Origin: Opitutia bacterium
Lineage (GTDB): Bacteria; Verrucomicrobiota; Verrucomicrobiia; Opitutales; UBA953
Direction: 5' to 3'
DNA: 64,000 bases
NCBI GenBank assembly: GCA_003569245.1
Contig: BGOM01000008.1
Span: 1 to 64,000 of the forward strand
The position numbers and the translations under genes were made by a program. This document shows positions 52,759-63,400 of the stretch, piece by piece (position 1 is the stretch's first letter; the number at the start of each line of letters is the position of its first letter). The notes beneath the pieces are model-generated. The model was given only the letters and a program-made list of their open reading frames with translations. It was not told where the DNA came from and did no database searches.

Positions 52759-55700
52759 TTATTTGAGATAAAGGAACTCCTTGAGGTTGAGCACGGACTG
52801 GGCGAAGTCCGCCCAGACCATCGCGGGCTGGCCGGCGTGGGTCGCCTTGAGGTCGGTCAGGTAGCGGGCGGCGGCGGCGTGCTCGGCGGTCGTGGCCGGG
52901 CGGGCGAGGGCTTGGACGAAGAGGGCGTCCACCTTGGCGGCGTCGGCCTGTTTCGGGTGAAGGCGGGACGCCCACTGCCTGGCGGCCTCGATCACGAAGC
53001 CGTCGTTGAGCAGCGTGAGCGACTGCGCCGGGACATTGGTCGCGTCGCGCCGGCCGACCGTGGTGAAGGGCTTGGGGCCGTCGAAGGTGGTGATCAGCGG
53101 GTTGAGCGAGTTGCGCCGGATGGTGAGGTAGACGCTGCGGCGGACCTGCTGGCCCGGGGCGGCCAGGGCGTTATCGCCCGGACCGTACATCCGATGCTCC
53201 AGCTTCCCGGCGAGGGTGAGGAGCGAGTCACGGAGCGCCTCACCCGCGAGGCGCCGGACGTGGGCGTGGCCCAGCAGGTCGTTCGCGGGGTCCTTGGCCA
53301 GGGCGGACGCCGTGGGCAGGCTGGCCCGGCGGAAAGCGTCGGTCAGGAGCAGCTCGCGGAGCAGCGTCTTCACCGACCATTGCTGTTCGATGAAGCGGCG
53401 GGCCAGGTGGTCCAGCAGTTCCGGATGCGTCGGCTGGTCCCCGAGTCGGCCGAAATTGTCGACGGTGCCGACGAGCCCGCGGCCGAAGACATGATGCCAG
53501 AGCCGGTTGACCATCACGCGCGCGGTGAGCGGATTGTCGGGCGCGGCGATCTTGTCGGCGAGTTCCCGGCGGCCGCTGCCGGGGGTCGCGAAGGCTTTGG
53601 CGTCGAAGACCTCGAGGTAGCGCCGCGGCACGGCAGCCGCCGGTTGCTTGTATTCCCCGCGCACGAAGAGCGGCATGTCGATGCCTTCGGCTTCGAGGAA
53701 ACCCGGCGCGCGGCGCGGGACGGGGAGCTCGGCCTCGAGCCGGCGGTATTCGGCGGTCAGGGTGGCGAGCTGGGGTGACGCGGCCGTGGAGGCGTCGAGC
53801 ATCCCATGTCGCACTCCGGCATCCAGCAGCGCGGCCTGGGCTTCGTCGGCTTCATCCCGTCCCCAGGCGACGGCGGCGGCGGAGAGGGCGCTGACAACCT
53901 CCTCCACCGTGCGAAGTTTCGGTACCGCCGTGACGATCGCTTCGCCGGAAGGCCCGGCGGTTCGGCTGGCATGGAAGACCACCTGGCGGATACCATAGAA
54001 GCCGTCGGGGCCTTCGGCTTTCCGGTCCGGGTTCGGGGAGTCGTCGGGCAGGGTGAGTTCAAGGTAAGCGTAGGAGCCCTTACGGTATGCGGTATCGAGG
54101 GTGATCCAGGCCGGCTTGGGCGAGTCGATGGACGCCTTGGGGAAGCGGGAACCGCCGGGGGATAGCGGGTAGTTATCGGGGATGAGCCGCAGCGTCGCGC
54201 CCTTGCCCATGGCCTGGACGCTGACAAAGTCCGTGGTCACCTTGAAGCGGGGCGAGGTCAGGACGGCGCTCTGCTTGGTCGAGAGCGTGTGGGAGTGCAG
54301 GCCGGAGGGAAGGATGCGGGCAAGGACGGCGTCGCCTTTCGTCTCGACCCGGAAATCTCCGGGCGCGAAGCGACCGTCGAGGCCGTTGCCATGCCGATGC
54401 CAGGCGGCGGCGGTGCGGTCGCTCAGGGTCCAGTCGGGCTTTTCGCTCCGCGGAGCCTTGGGTTCCTTGGGTTGAAGGCCGACCCGCAGGAAGGTCGCCG
54501 CATGCAGCGGATGGGTCGGGTCCGCTTCGCCTTTGACTAGTCCCTCGTCGAGTCTGGCGTCGGTGGCTGTCAGCGCGTTCAGGCGGGATCGTAATCGGTT
54601 CGCCTCGGCGCGGAGCGCGTCGAGCGACCCGTTCTTCGCGGTGACGGGCGCGATCTCTCCGCGGAGCGTGCCGGCGCGGAAGGAATCGGCCACCTGCGCG
54701 GCGGTGAGGGCGAAGCCGTAGAGGCGGGCCTCCTCCAGCTCGCCGCGGAGGAACGCGTTGCCGCCGCCGGTGTGGCGACGGCCGAAGAGGAGGCGGGACT
54801 TGCCGGCCGTGAACGCGGTCGGTCCGGCCGTTTCGTTGGCGGGTGCGTAACCCTGGCCGTAAGGTTGGCCGTTGCGGTAGAGTTCGATGCGCCCGTCGGG
54901 CTGATAGACGATCGCCAAGTGGATCAGGGCGCCGGCTTTCGCGGTCTCGGTCGGTCCGTCGACGTTCCGGGTGCGGACGCCGTTGTTGCTGCCGGCCATC
55001 CACTTGGCCGGCTGCCTTTCGCCGAAGACGATCGCATCGAAGACCGCGCCGCCGATGGACTCGACCGTGACGACGCCGCCGCCGCGCTGCGCGAGGGTGG
55101 GTAGGGCGACCCACGCCTCGAGCGTCTTGGCCGCGAGGGTCTCGGCGGTCGGTCCGGTCTCGGCGAAAGCATCCTCGCCGTCGAGAATCAGGCGTCCGTC
55201 GCGGATCACGGCGGCACCGTTGAGTTTCGCGTCGAGCCGACCGACGAGGTCGCGGCCGTCCTGTTCGAAGGTCCACCAGTGGCTCGGCGCCGGGCCGGCG
55301 CTCTGGTCGGACTTTAGACGCCGCCGGAAATCCTCGCCGGCGAGGCTGCTTTCGATCTTCGCCAGTTCGTCCTGCAGGCGGACGCGTTCCTTGGAGCGAG
55401 CGCGGATACGTTCGAGGGCGGCAGGCAGGTCCTGGGCCTGCTGGGCCCACCGGGCCGAGAGTTCGGTGCGGATGGCCTGCTTGAGTTCGCTCAGGCGGGC
55501 GCGGTGCCGGTCGAGCACGGCGGGGGAGTCCACGGTCACCTGCCCGGGGCGGGCGGAGGCGAAGATGCCGTAGAACGCGGTGAAGTCGGCCTGGCTGATG
55601 GCGTCGAACTTGTGGTCGTGACAGCGGGCGCAGGAGACCGTGAGTCCTAGGAACGTCTTGCTGACGACATCAATCTGGTTGTCCACGTTGCGGACTTGCT

Positions 55701-56739
55701 CCTCGATGGTGTCCACCGGTTGGTAGCCATGCTCGATCATGCGGAAATGACCGGTGCCGAGGATCGACTCGTTCAGTTGTTCGGCGGAGTCGAGGCGCGG
55801 GGTCGGCAGCAGGTCACCCGCCAGCTGCTCGCGGACGAACTGGTCGTAGGGCACGTCGGCGTTGAAGGCGCGGATTAGATAATCCCGGTAGCGCCAGGAC
55901 TGCGGGATCGCGGGATCGCCTTCGCTGCCGTGGGTGTCGGCGTAGCGGACAAGGTCCATCCAATGGCGGGCGAAGTGTTCGCCGAAGCGGGGCGAAGCCA
56001 GCAACCTGTCGACCACTTTCGCATAGGCTTCCGGTGAGGCGTCGGCTGCGAAGTCCGCGATCTCGGCCGGCGTCGGGGGCAGGCCCGTCAGCACATAGGT
56101 CGCGCGGCGGAGGAGCGTGGCCTTGTCGGCGGCCCCGGAGGGCGTGATGCCGGCCGCGACGATCCGGGCGTCGAGAAAACGGTCGATCGGGCTGGCGGCC
56201 TTGCCGGCCGGCACGGCGGGGGAGGTGACCGGCTGGAAGCTCCACCAGTTCCGGCGGACCTGCAGCAGATCGGACCACGCGGGGGTGATCGAGTCCGCGG
56301 GAGGTTGATCCCGAGGGTCGGGCGCGCCGCGGTTCACCCATTCCACGAAGTCCGCGACGATCTTCGCGTCGAGCTGCGGACGCTTCTTGGGCATCCGCAG
56401 CGTCTCATGGGAGTGATCCATGGATTGGATCAGGAGGCTCTTCCTCGCGTCGCCCGGGACGATGGCAGCTCCTTCTTCGCCGCCCTTGAGCAAACCGTCG
56501 CGATAATCGAGGCGGAGGTCCCCTTTCTGCTTCTTCGCATCATGGCATTCATAGCACTCCGCGACGAGCACCGGGCGGATCTTCGATTCGAAGAACTCCA
56601 CGTCCGCCGGTTTGAGATCGGCGGCCAGGGCGGTGGTCAGCGAAAGGCCGAGTAAGCTTAGGGTGCGAAGCGGGGAGGCCAAGGCGGTGGGGTGCGCAGA
56701 CGATGAAAGAGGAAGGATGAGGGATAAAGGACGAAACAC
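52759..56739 (-). CDS. PSD1 cytochrome protein with internal LamG domain (PSCyt1-DUF1549-LamG-DUF1553)
   Basis: About 1307 to 1326 residues, secreted. In order: PSCyt1 with CYECHD at 62-66 (counted from the GTG start), DUF1549 (about 180-400) with CARCHDHK near residue 369, a long coiled helical stretch (about 410-480), a LamG domain (about 500-690), a further binding region, and DUF1553 (about 1070-1326; [22 protein letters not shown] read as two parts, ending LKEFLYLK). Two c-type haems are predicted. The GTG at 56739 starts inside a heptamer repeat; a TTG at 56682 that begins directly before the signal peptide ([19 protein letters not shown]) may be the true start. DUF1501 follows after 1 base. 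Confidence 0.9.
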   Translation of the reverse strand: MFRPLSLILPLSSSAHPTALASPLRTLSLLGLSLTTALAADLKPADVEFFESKIRPVLVAECYECHDAKKQKGDLRLDYRDGLLKGGEEGAAIVPGDARKSLLIQSMDHSHETLRMPKKRPQLDAKIVADFVEWVNRGAPDPRDQPPADSITPAWSDLLQVRRNWWSFQPVTSPAVPAGKAASPIDRFLDARIVAAGITPSGAADKATLLRRATYVLTGLPPTPAEIADFAADASPEAYAKVVDRLLASPRFGEHFARHWMDLVRYADTHGSEGDPAIPQSWRYRDYLIRAFNADVPYDQFVREQLAGDLLPTPRLDSAEQLNESILGTGHFRMIEHGYQPVDTIEEQVRNVDNQIDVVSKTFLGLTVSCARCHDHKFDAISQADFTAFYGIFASARPGQVTVDSPAVLDRHRARLSELKQAIRTELSARWAQQAQDLPAALERIRARSKERVRLQDELAKIESSLAGEDFRRRLKSDQSAGPAPSHWWTFEQDGRDLVGRLDAKLNGAAVIRDGRLILDGEDAFAETGPTAETLAAKTLEAWVALPTLAQRGGGVVTVESIGGAVFDAIVFGERQPAKWMAGSNNGVRTRNVDGPTETAKAGALIHLAIVYQPDGRIELYRNGQPYGQGYAPANETAGPTAFTAGKSRLLFGRRHTGGGNAFLRGELEEARLYGFALTAAQVADSFRAGTLRGEIAPVTAKNGSLDALRAEANRLRSRLNALTATDARLDEGLVKGEADPTHPLHAATFLRVGLQPKEPKAPRSEKPDWTLSDRTAAAWHRHGNGLDGRFAPGDFRVETKGDAVLARILPSGLHSHTLSTKQSAVLTSPRFKVTTDFVSVQAMGKGATLRLIPDNYPLSPGGSRFPKASIDSPKPAWITLDTAYRKGSYAYLELTLPDDSPNPDRKAEGPDGFYGIRQVVFHASRTAGPSGEAIVTAVPKLRTVEEVVSALSAAAVAWGRDEADEAQAALLDAGVRHGMLDASTAASPQLATLTAEYRRLEAELPVPRRAPGFLEAEGIDMPLFVRGEYKQPAAAVPRRYLEVFDAKAFATPGSGRRELADKIAAPDNPLTARVMVNRLWHHVFGRGLVGTVDNFGRLGDQPTHPELLDHLARRFIEQQWSVKTLLRELLLTDAFRRASLPTASALAKDPANDLLGHAHVRRLAGEALRDSLLTLAGKLEHRMYGPGDNALAAPGQQVRRSVYLTIRRNSLNPLITTFDGPKPFTTVGRRDATNVPAQSLTLLNDGFVIEAARQWASRLHPKQADAAKVDALFVQALARPATTAEHAAAARYLTDLKATHAGQPAMVWADFAQSVLNLKEFLYLK
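56702..56735. repeat. GGATGAG-type heptamer array
   Basis: Degenerate heptamers GATGAAA GAGGAAG GATGAG-like units: from 56715 the series GGATGAG GGATAAA GGACGAA is clear. It overlaps the first codons of the PSD1 frame if the GTG at 56739 is used, which argues for the TTG start at 56682. The stretch 56740-56950 has further G/A-rich pieces (GAGGACCGAGGATATGAGG) and no gene that I can support. Confidence 0.6.
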
Positions 56740-56950
56740 GTGAGGACCGAGGATATGAGGTCAGGAGGCTAATCCTATGGGCCCGGATGGCAAGTTGGGG
56801 GCTTAGGCTGCCGGTCGCCTTCGGCAGCGGCGTGACTAGGTCGGGCCGGGCGCCGTGTAGCCTACCACGGCCTGACTTTGACCCTATGGCGAACCCGCGA
56901 GGCAGCACGCGGTGCTACCCCTACCTCGATGCATCGGACACGTCTTTCCG

Positions 56951-56978
56951 AACCGCCAACCGCCAACCGCCAACCGCT
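56951..56978. repeat. AACCGCC heptamer array
   Basis: Four heptamers in register, AACCGCC three times and then AACCGCT, end on the stop codon of the beta-helix/propeller gene. The unit and its order are the same as at 5169-5196, 51 kb away. Confidence 0.85.
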
Positions 56979-59008
56979 CACTCCAACACCTGAATATGAT
57001 TGATGCTGGTGAACCGGCGATGGTCGGTGAACTGGCGGATCAGCTTCTTCTGGTCGTCCACCTCGAAGATCTGGGCGGTGGCGCCGAGGTGGCCGTGGCC
57101 GAGCCAGTTCATCACGATGGTATTGCCGTTGGCGAGGCGCTCGACCGAGCTGGCGAGGTAGAGGTGGTTGTCGGTGACCTCGTCGCGGCCGATGTTCCAG
57201 ACGACCTTGCCGGACTTGTCGTATTCCACGACGCCGTCGCCTTCGCCGAGGGCGACGAGCCAATTACCGTTGGTGAGTTCGCGGATGTCATGGACATCCC
57301 CGTTGACGGGCTGGGAGCGGAGCAATTTGCCTTCCGGCGAGAGCTCAAGCACCGCGCGGTCGCCCTTGGCGCTCACGAGGTAGCGTCCGTCGGCCGTCTT
57401 GCGGCAACCGCGCATCTGCTCGTGGGTCTTGATGGTCGGCGTCAGCGGGACTTTGATCTCCTTGGCGATTTTCCCGTCACGGCCGACCTCGAGGAGCCGC
57501 CCTGGGCCGCACTCGACCACGAGCACGCGTCCGTCGGCGAGCGGCTGGCAGCCCTGGATCTCGGTCTTCGGGTCGGCGACGTATTCCCAGGCCACGGACT
57601 GGTCAGGCTTCACTTCCTTGGCGCCCTTGACATGGCTGAAGAGCACGTTGCCGTTGGGCAGCAGCCAGGAGTCCTGGGGCTTCTCGGCCGGCGTGGACCA
57701 CTCGACGCGTCCGTCGGCGGCGACGATGGCGACCTTGTTGCCGACATAGTCGCTGACAAGCAAGCGACGGCCGAAAGGTTTCGGGTCGAGGCTCCTGGCC
57801 GGCCCGGAGACACGGTTGCCCATGGCATTGAGGTTGTTCTTGCCGGCGGGCGGCATCGGCGGCTCCCAGCCGCGCGGGGCACCGGTGTTGATGACAGGCT
57901 TGAACGTGTTATCGCCTACGCGGAGGTTGTCGGCGATGACCCCGTTCTGCGAATGGCGCCAGCAGTGGATGGCTTCGCCGTCGCTCTTGATGACGTTGCC
58001 GATGACCTCATAGCCATCGAGGTTGAAGTTAGGTTCGATGGAGGTCGTCTTGGTCTCCATGTAGTTGAAGTTGCAGCGGACGTTGCGGAGCTGGCCGCGG
58101 AAGGAGGGGTGTCCGAGCAGATAGCCGCTGCCGTTGGGGTTGATCGTGCGCGTGAACTGGACGGTGATGTTCTCGGCGTCGAACGATTCGCCCGGTCCGA
58201 CCTTGCCGCCGGGCAGGAACTTGCCGGTGTGTTCCCCGTAGGCCATCACCGAGCGGTTGGTGTCGGTCATCGTGATGCCTTCGACGAGCACGTTGCGGAC
58301 GCGGCCATGGGCGAGCACGCAGGCGTTGATGTTCTTCACCAGGAAACCCGGCTGGACGTTACGGGAGGCGTTCATGTCGATCGTGCCCTTGCCCGTGATG
58401 CGGACACCTGAGATCGGCTCGGGCTGGCGGCCGTGGCCGATGCGGATGCCGTAGGCCTCGGGGCCATCGTAGCTGACGAACCAGACGCTGCGGACGTTGT
58501 GACCGGTCTTGCTGCCGAACCTCACCTTCACGCCGCGGCTCAGTTCCTGCCAGTCGCCCGTGATGGGGACACGCTTGTGCGAGGTGTCGCTGAACTTATC
58601 GCCCCAGGAGAAGGTGTCCGGCCGCCCGTCCTTGCCCTCGCTGTCGGTGATGATGGTGAATTCGCGGACGCCGCTCAGGTCGTAGTCGCCGCCGATCTCG
58701 AGGTCGTCGAGCTTCTTGCCCGCGTCCTGGTCGGTCGTGATCTCGCCGACCTTCTCCAGTTTGCAGGAATCATCAGCCAGCTTCAGTGTCGCGCCGGCCA
58801 TGAGCTCGATCTCGACGGACTTGTCGACGTAGAGGATCGAGCGGTGCTTCTTCAGGCCGTGCTGATGCAGCCCGGGGAGGAAGGTGAGCTTGTCGCCCGG
58901 CGCGGCCGCGTCCATGACGGCCTGTGGATCGTCGCCCGGCTTGATGCGGTGTTCGGCGGCGTCGGCGGTGACGGCCAACAGGATGAGGGTAAGCGACGTC
59001 AGGCGCAT
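56978..59008 (-). CDS. Secreted fusion of a pectin-lyase-like beta-helix and a beta-propeller
   Basis: 676 residues with a signal peptide (1-17). Residues about 20-400 form a right-handed parallel beta-helix like pectin lyases and polysaccharide-binding NosD-type proteins: repeated short strands with VEIELMAGATLKLADDS, ISGVRITGKGTIDMNASRN read as two parts, NVLVEGITMTDTNRSVM and EVIGNVIKSDGEAIHCWRH. Residues about 415-676 form a propeller (RLLVSDYVGNKVAIVAADG, GNVLFSHVKGAKEV, GNWLVALGEGDGVVEYD, GNTIVMNWLGHGH). I cannot place catalytic residues. It is the third gene after PSD1 and DUF1501, 3 bases from the DUF1501 stop, and lies near a pectate lyase gene, so it may bind or cut pectic material. 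Confidence 0.78.
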   Translation of the reverse strand: MRLTSLTLILLAVTADAAEHRIKPGDDPQAVMDAAAPGDKLTFLPGLHQHGLKKHRSILYVDKSVEIELMAGATLKLADDSCKLEKVGEITTDQDAGKKLDDLEIGGDYDLSGVREFTIITDSEGKDGRPDTFSWGDKFSDTSHKRVPITGDWQELSRGVKVRFGSKTGHNVRSVWFVSYDGPEAYGIRIGHGRQPEPISGVRITGKGTIDMNASRNVQPGFLVKNINACVLAHGRVRNVLVEGITMTDTNRSVMAYGEHTGKFLPGGKVGPGESFDAENITVQFTRTINPNGSGYLLGHPSFRGQLRNVRCNFNYMETKTTSIEPNFNLDGYEVIGNVIKSDGEAIHCWRHSQNGVIADNLRVGDNTFKPVINTGAPRGWEPPMPPAGKNNLNAMGNRVSGPARSLDPKPFGRRLLVSDYVGNKVAIVAADGRVEWSTPAEKPQDSWLLPNGNVLFSHVKGAKEVKPDQSVAWEYVADPKTEIQGCQPLADGRVLVVECGPGRLLEVGRDGKIAKEIKVPLTPTIKTHEQMRGCRKTADGRYLVSAKGDRAVLELSPEGKLLRSQPVNGDVHDIRELTNGNWLVALGEGDGVVEYDKSGKVVWNIGRDEVTDNHLYLASSVERLANGNTIVMNWLGHGHLGATAQIFEVDDQKKLIRQFTDHRRFTSINHIQVLE

Positions 59009-59011
59009 CGG

Positions 59012-60442
59012 TCAGCCGATAATCTTCTTATAAGGCTCGCCCTCGTTCTGGGTCGGGCGTTCCGGACGGCCTTTGTAACGGTAGGTCAGGCCCATGTTGT
59101 CGATGCCCAGCAGCCACAGGATGGTCGCATGGAGGTCATGGACGTGCAAGGGGGTCTCCTGGGCGCGCAGGCCCAGCTCGTCGGTGCTGCCGATGGTCTG
59201 GCCGCCCTTCACGCCGCCGCCGGCCATCCACATCGTGAAGCCGGTGGGGTTATGGTCGCGCCCGTCACCCTTCTCGGACATGGGGGTGCGCCCGAACTCG
59301 CCGCCCCAGACGACGAGCGTGTCCTCGAGCAGGCCGCGCGCCTTGAGGTCCTTGAGCAGGCCGGCCACCGGCTTGTCCATGGAGGCGCAGAGGCCGGCAT
59401 GGTTGGATTCGATCTTGGCGTGGGCGTCCCACTTGGAACCGGCGCCATGGTAGATCTGCACGAAGCGGACGCCTTGCTCCACCATCCGGCGGGCGAGCAG
59501 GCAGAGCCGGCCCATACCTTCGGTGGTCTTGTCGTCGAGTCCGTAGAGTCTGCGGGTGGGCTCGGTCTCGCCGGTGAGGTCGACGACGCCGGGGGCCTCG
59601 GCCTGCATGCGCGCGGCCAGCTCATACCCGGCCAGGCGGGCGCCGAGCTCGGAGCGGTCGGGGTGGCGGCCGGCGAACTCGCGGTTGACGTCGGTGATGA
59701 GACGGAGTTTCGACCGCTGGAGATCCGCGCTGACGGCTTCCGGGGTGTTGAGGTGCGGGATCGGTTCGGCGCCGCCGGAGATCCGCACGCCTTGGTAGAC
59801 GGCCGGCATGAAGCCGGCGCTCCAGTTGCGCGGCCCGTTGATGACCGTGGACTGGTTATCCTGCATCACGACGAAGGCGGGCAGGTTGGCGTTCTCGCTG
59901 CCGATGCCGTAGCTGATCCAGGAACCGAGCGAGGGTTTGCCGCCGAGGATCGAGCCGGTATTCATCTGGCAGACCCCCGCGGAATGGTTGATGCCGTCGG
60001 CTTTGCAGGAGCGGATCACGGCGAGGTCATCGGCGCAGGAGGCGATGTGCGGGATCCAGTCCGAGAACCATTGGCCCGACTGGCCATGCTGCTTCCACGC
60101 GCGCTTGGAACCCAGCAGGGGCGACTTTGATTCGCCCATGGCCGTGATGACGGAGCCGAAGCTATCCGGCAGCCGCTGGCCGGCCAGCTTGTTGAGCAGG
60201 GGTTTCGGGTCGAAGAGGTCCATCTGCGACGGACCGCCTTCCATGAAGAGGAAGATGACGCTCTTGGCGCGCGGTTTGATCTGGCCGACGCCGGGCTGGA
60301 GCGGGGTGCCGGGGGCCGGCACGGAAAGGTCCTTGGCGAGGAGGTCGCTGAAGGCCATGGCTCCCAGGCCCAGGCCGGCGTTGAAGAGGAAGTCGCGGCG
60401 GGAAGACGACGCTTCGACGCGATGGCAGCGGGGATCGTTCAT
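59012..60442 (-). CDS. DUF1501 family protein
   Basis: 476 residues. A twin-arginine motif (SSSRRDFLFNAGLGLGAMAF) follows a 12-residue polar start. DUF1501 hallmarks are complete: FLFMEGGPSQMDLFDPKP near residue 90, GVRFVQIYHGAGSKWDAHA read as one block, [25 protein letters not shown] read as two segments, and LWLLGIDNMGLTYRYKG near the end. The ATG at 60442 overlaps the PSD1 stop (ATGA), giving translational coupling; an upstream frame from 60484 would lie within PSD1. Function as for the family is unknown; a sulfatase-type metal hydrolase fold is inferred from the family. Confidence 0.93.
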   Translation of the reverse strand: MNDPRCHRVEASSSRRDFLFNAGLGLGAMAFSDLLAKDLSVPAPGTPLQPGVGQIKPRAKSVIFLFMEGGPSQMDLFDPKPLLNKLAGQRLPDSFGSVITAMGESKSPLLGSKRAWKQHGQSGQWFSDWIPHIASCADDLAVIRSCKADGINHSAGVCQMNTGSILGGKPSLGSWISYGIGSENANLPAFVVMQDNQSTVINGPRNWSAGFMPAVYQGVRISGGAEPIPHLNTPEAVSADLQRSKLRLITDVNREFAGRHPDRSELGARLAGYELAARMQAEAPGVVDLTGETEPTRRLYGLDDKTTEGMGRLCLLARRMVEQGVRFVQIYHGAGSKWDAHAKIESNHAGLCASMDKPVAGLLKDLKARGLLEDTLVVWGGEFGRTPMSEKGDGRDHNPTGFTMWMAGGGVKGGQTIGSTDELGLRAQETPLHVHDLHATILWLLGIDNMGLTYRYKGRPERPTQNEGEPYKKIIG

Positions 60443-63400
60443 TCGACGTAAAGGAATTCGGAGGAATTGAGGAGGGCGTGGCACAGCGCCGCGAGCGGAG
60501 TCCGGTCGGCGTTCTTCGCCACCGGTTTCTTGCCGGTGGCGATGGTCAGGTCGCGACCCTGCCCCGACGAGTCCTTCGTCAGGCCGGTCTTGTTCTCGAA
60601 GCGCCAGAAGCCGAGCGTCGAGGGCTGCGCGTCCTCGGAGGCGTACAGCAGGAGCGAGTCGGGCAGGGCGCCGGCGCTCAGGCGGACATCGTCGATCACG
60701 CCATGGAACGAGCCTTCCGGTTCGCCATGCTTGCCGCCGGGGTGGAAGGGATGCGTGCCCGTGTCCAACCGGGCCAGTCGTCCGGTGACCTGCTCATGCA
60801 GCAGGGGTTCGTCGTCGTTCGCGAGGTCCTTGAGGGTGAAGACCACGGTGCCCGGCTGGCCGTCCTTCGCGAACGTCAGCGCGGCCGCCACGTAGTAAGG
60901 CTTGTGCAGCGTGAGCCGCAGGTTGGAGAAATAGACCGCCTCGCCGAACTTGCCGTCGGCGAGCTGGCCGAAGCCTTGCAGCACCAGGGCCAGCGGGGTC
61001 CGGCGGGATTTCTGGCCGGTGATACCGAACTGCCAGGAGCCTTCCTTCGAGCTCTTCACGCCCTGGGAGGCGATCGCGCGGACCGTCGCGCCGTCGCTGA
61101 CCGAGCGCGGCACGATGACCGCCTCGATCGTGAAGCCGGCCGAGAGGTCGAGCCGCGTCGTGCGCTCGGCCGTCAGGAGGTTCGTGTTCCCGGCTTCGAG
61201 GCGCAGGCCTTGCCCGTCGCGGAAGGGCACTTTCTCGGACGTCAGGTCGACGGCCGCCGCGTTCCGGGCGGTGGCGTCGGGTTTCTGGCCGCGGACCTCG
61301 GCGAGGAAGGCGAGGGCGCGGGTCGCCTCGGCCGGGGCGGGCGTGCGGCCGTAGAGCAGCTGGTAGAGGCGGCGGATCTGGCCGGGTTCGTCGCCGGGGA
61401 CTTCTTTCCGCAGGCGGTCGGCCAGGGCCTCCCCGCGCTTCACCATGAACGGGCTGTTCAGCAGCAGGAGGGATTGGATGGGCGTCGTCGTGACGTCGCG
61501 GGCGGCGGTGCTCGCGAACCATTGCGGCGCGTCGAAGACGTCGGCCAGCGGGTCACGGTTGTTCCGCATGATCCGCGTGAAGATGCTCCGGATCGGTTCG
61601 CCATGGACCTGGCCGGGGCCGGAGCGCTTGGTCAGTTTCAGCTCGCCCGTCGCGGCGAACAGCGCGTCGCGGATCTCCTCCGCCTCCAGACGCTGCGGCT
61701 GAAAACGCCAGAGCAAGGTGTTCTGGGGATCCCGGAGGTTGCCGGCTTGCGGGGTCGGGTGACGGGAGGACTGCCGGTAGGTCGCGCTGGTCAGGACCAG
61801 CCGGTGCATCGCCTTCTGATCCCAGCCCTTCGCCATGAACTCGGCGGCGAGCCAATCCAGCAGCTCGGGGTGCGAGGGCGGTTCGCCCAGGCGGCCGAAG
61901 TCGCTGCTATTGGGCGCCAGGCCGCGTCGGAAGTACTGCTGCCAGAGGCGATTCATCGCGAGGCGGGCGGTGAAAGGGTTGGTGGGTTCCGTCAGCCAAC
62001 GCGCCAACGCGGATCGTCGGCCGGTGGTCCGTCCGTCGGCCGGCGGGATGATCTTCGCCGGCGGCGCCGGGACCGTCGCGCTCAGCACGGAAAGGAAGGC
62101 CGGGGGGACGAGCGTGCCTTTCTTCGGGATGGTCGCGTCGAGGCCGGCCGGGCCCGTTTCCGTCACCGCCAGCACCAGGGGCGGCGGGCCGGGCTTCAGC
62201 GCATCCGCCTCGGCGAGTTTCCGTCGCAGGTCGGCCTGCGTCACGCTGTCCTCCCCTTTGACGGAATTCATCAGCTGGTTGAACTTGTAATCGACCTGCC
62301 GCCAGGCGAGGGCGGCGATCTGGGTCTCGAGCGGTGACCGTTCCGCGGCCGGCTTGCGGACCATGTCCTGGATGTCGTCGGGGAAGACGCCCACGGCCTC
62401 TTTCTCGGCGTTGCGGCGGTATTTCTGCTCGAGCCGGGCGAGGGCGGCGCGGGGCTCGGCGGTGCGTTGCTCCCAGGCCGCCTGCTTTTGCGCGTGCTCC
62501 GCGGCTTCCGCCGGGGTCCAGGCGGCGCGATCGTCCACCGGCAGCACGTTCGTGAAGAAGCTGCGCAACGCGAAGTAGTCGCGCTGCAGGATCGGGTCGA
62601 ACTTATGGTCGTGGCAGCGCGCGCACTGCATCCCCGCGCCGAGGAAGACGTCCCCGGTCGTGTCGGTCAGGTCGTTGAGGATCGTCTCCCACTGGCCGCG
62701 GGCGTCGCGGTTGTTGTATTCGTAGATCCAGTGGCGCAGGTAGCCCGTCGCCGTGAGCGCCGCGGGATCGCCCGGGAACAGCTCGTCCCCGGCCAGTTGT
62801 TCCTGGACGAACCGGTCGTAGGGCTTGTTCGTGTTGTAGGCCTCGATGACGTAGTCGCGGTAGCGCCAGGCGGTCGGCCGGAAGTCGTCGATGCGGAATC
62901 CGTCGCTGTCCGCGTAGCGCACGAGGTCGAGCCAGGCGCGGGCCTGCCGTTCGCCGAAGGCGGGGGAGGCGAGCAGGCGGTCGACGAGTTTCTCGTAGGC
63001 CAGCGGGTCCGGGTCGGCGACGAAGGCCTCGACCTCGGCCGGCGTCGGCGGCAGGCCCGTGACATCGAAGGTGACGCGGCGGAGCAAGGTGGCCCGCTCG
63101 GCGGCCGGGGCCGGCGTGAGCCCGGCCTCGCTCAGGCTGGCGGCGATGAAACGATCGATGGGGTGGGAGGCGGCGCCGGCCGGCGGCTCGGCCCGTCTGA
63201 CCGGCTGGTAGGCCCACCAGGCTCTCTCCTTCGCGCCGATCGTGCCGGGGAGGTACTTGGCGTCGCTTTTCGCCGTGACGCGGCTGGCCGGCCAGGGCGC
63301 GCCCGCCCGGACCCAGTCCGACAGCACCTTGACCTCCGCGGCGGTCAGGCGTTCGCCCTTCGGCGGCATCATGATCTCAGGGTCGGCGGACCGGATGTTC

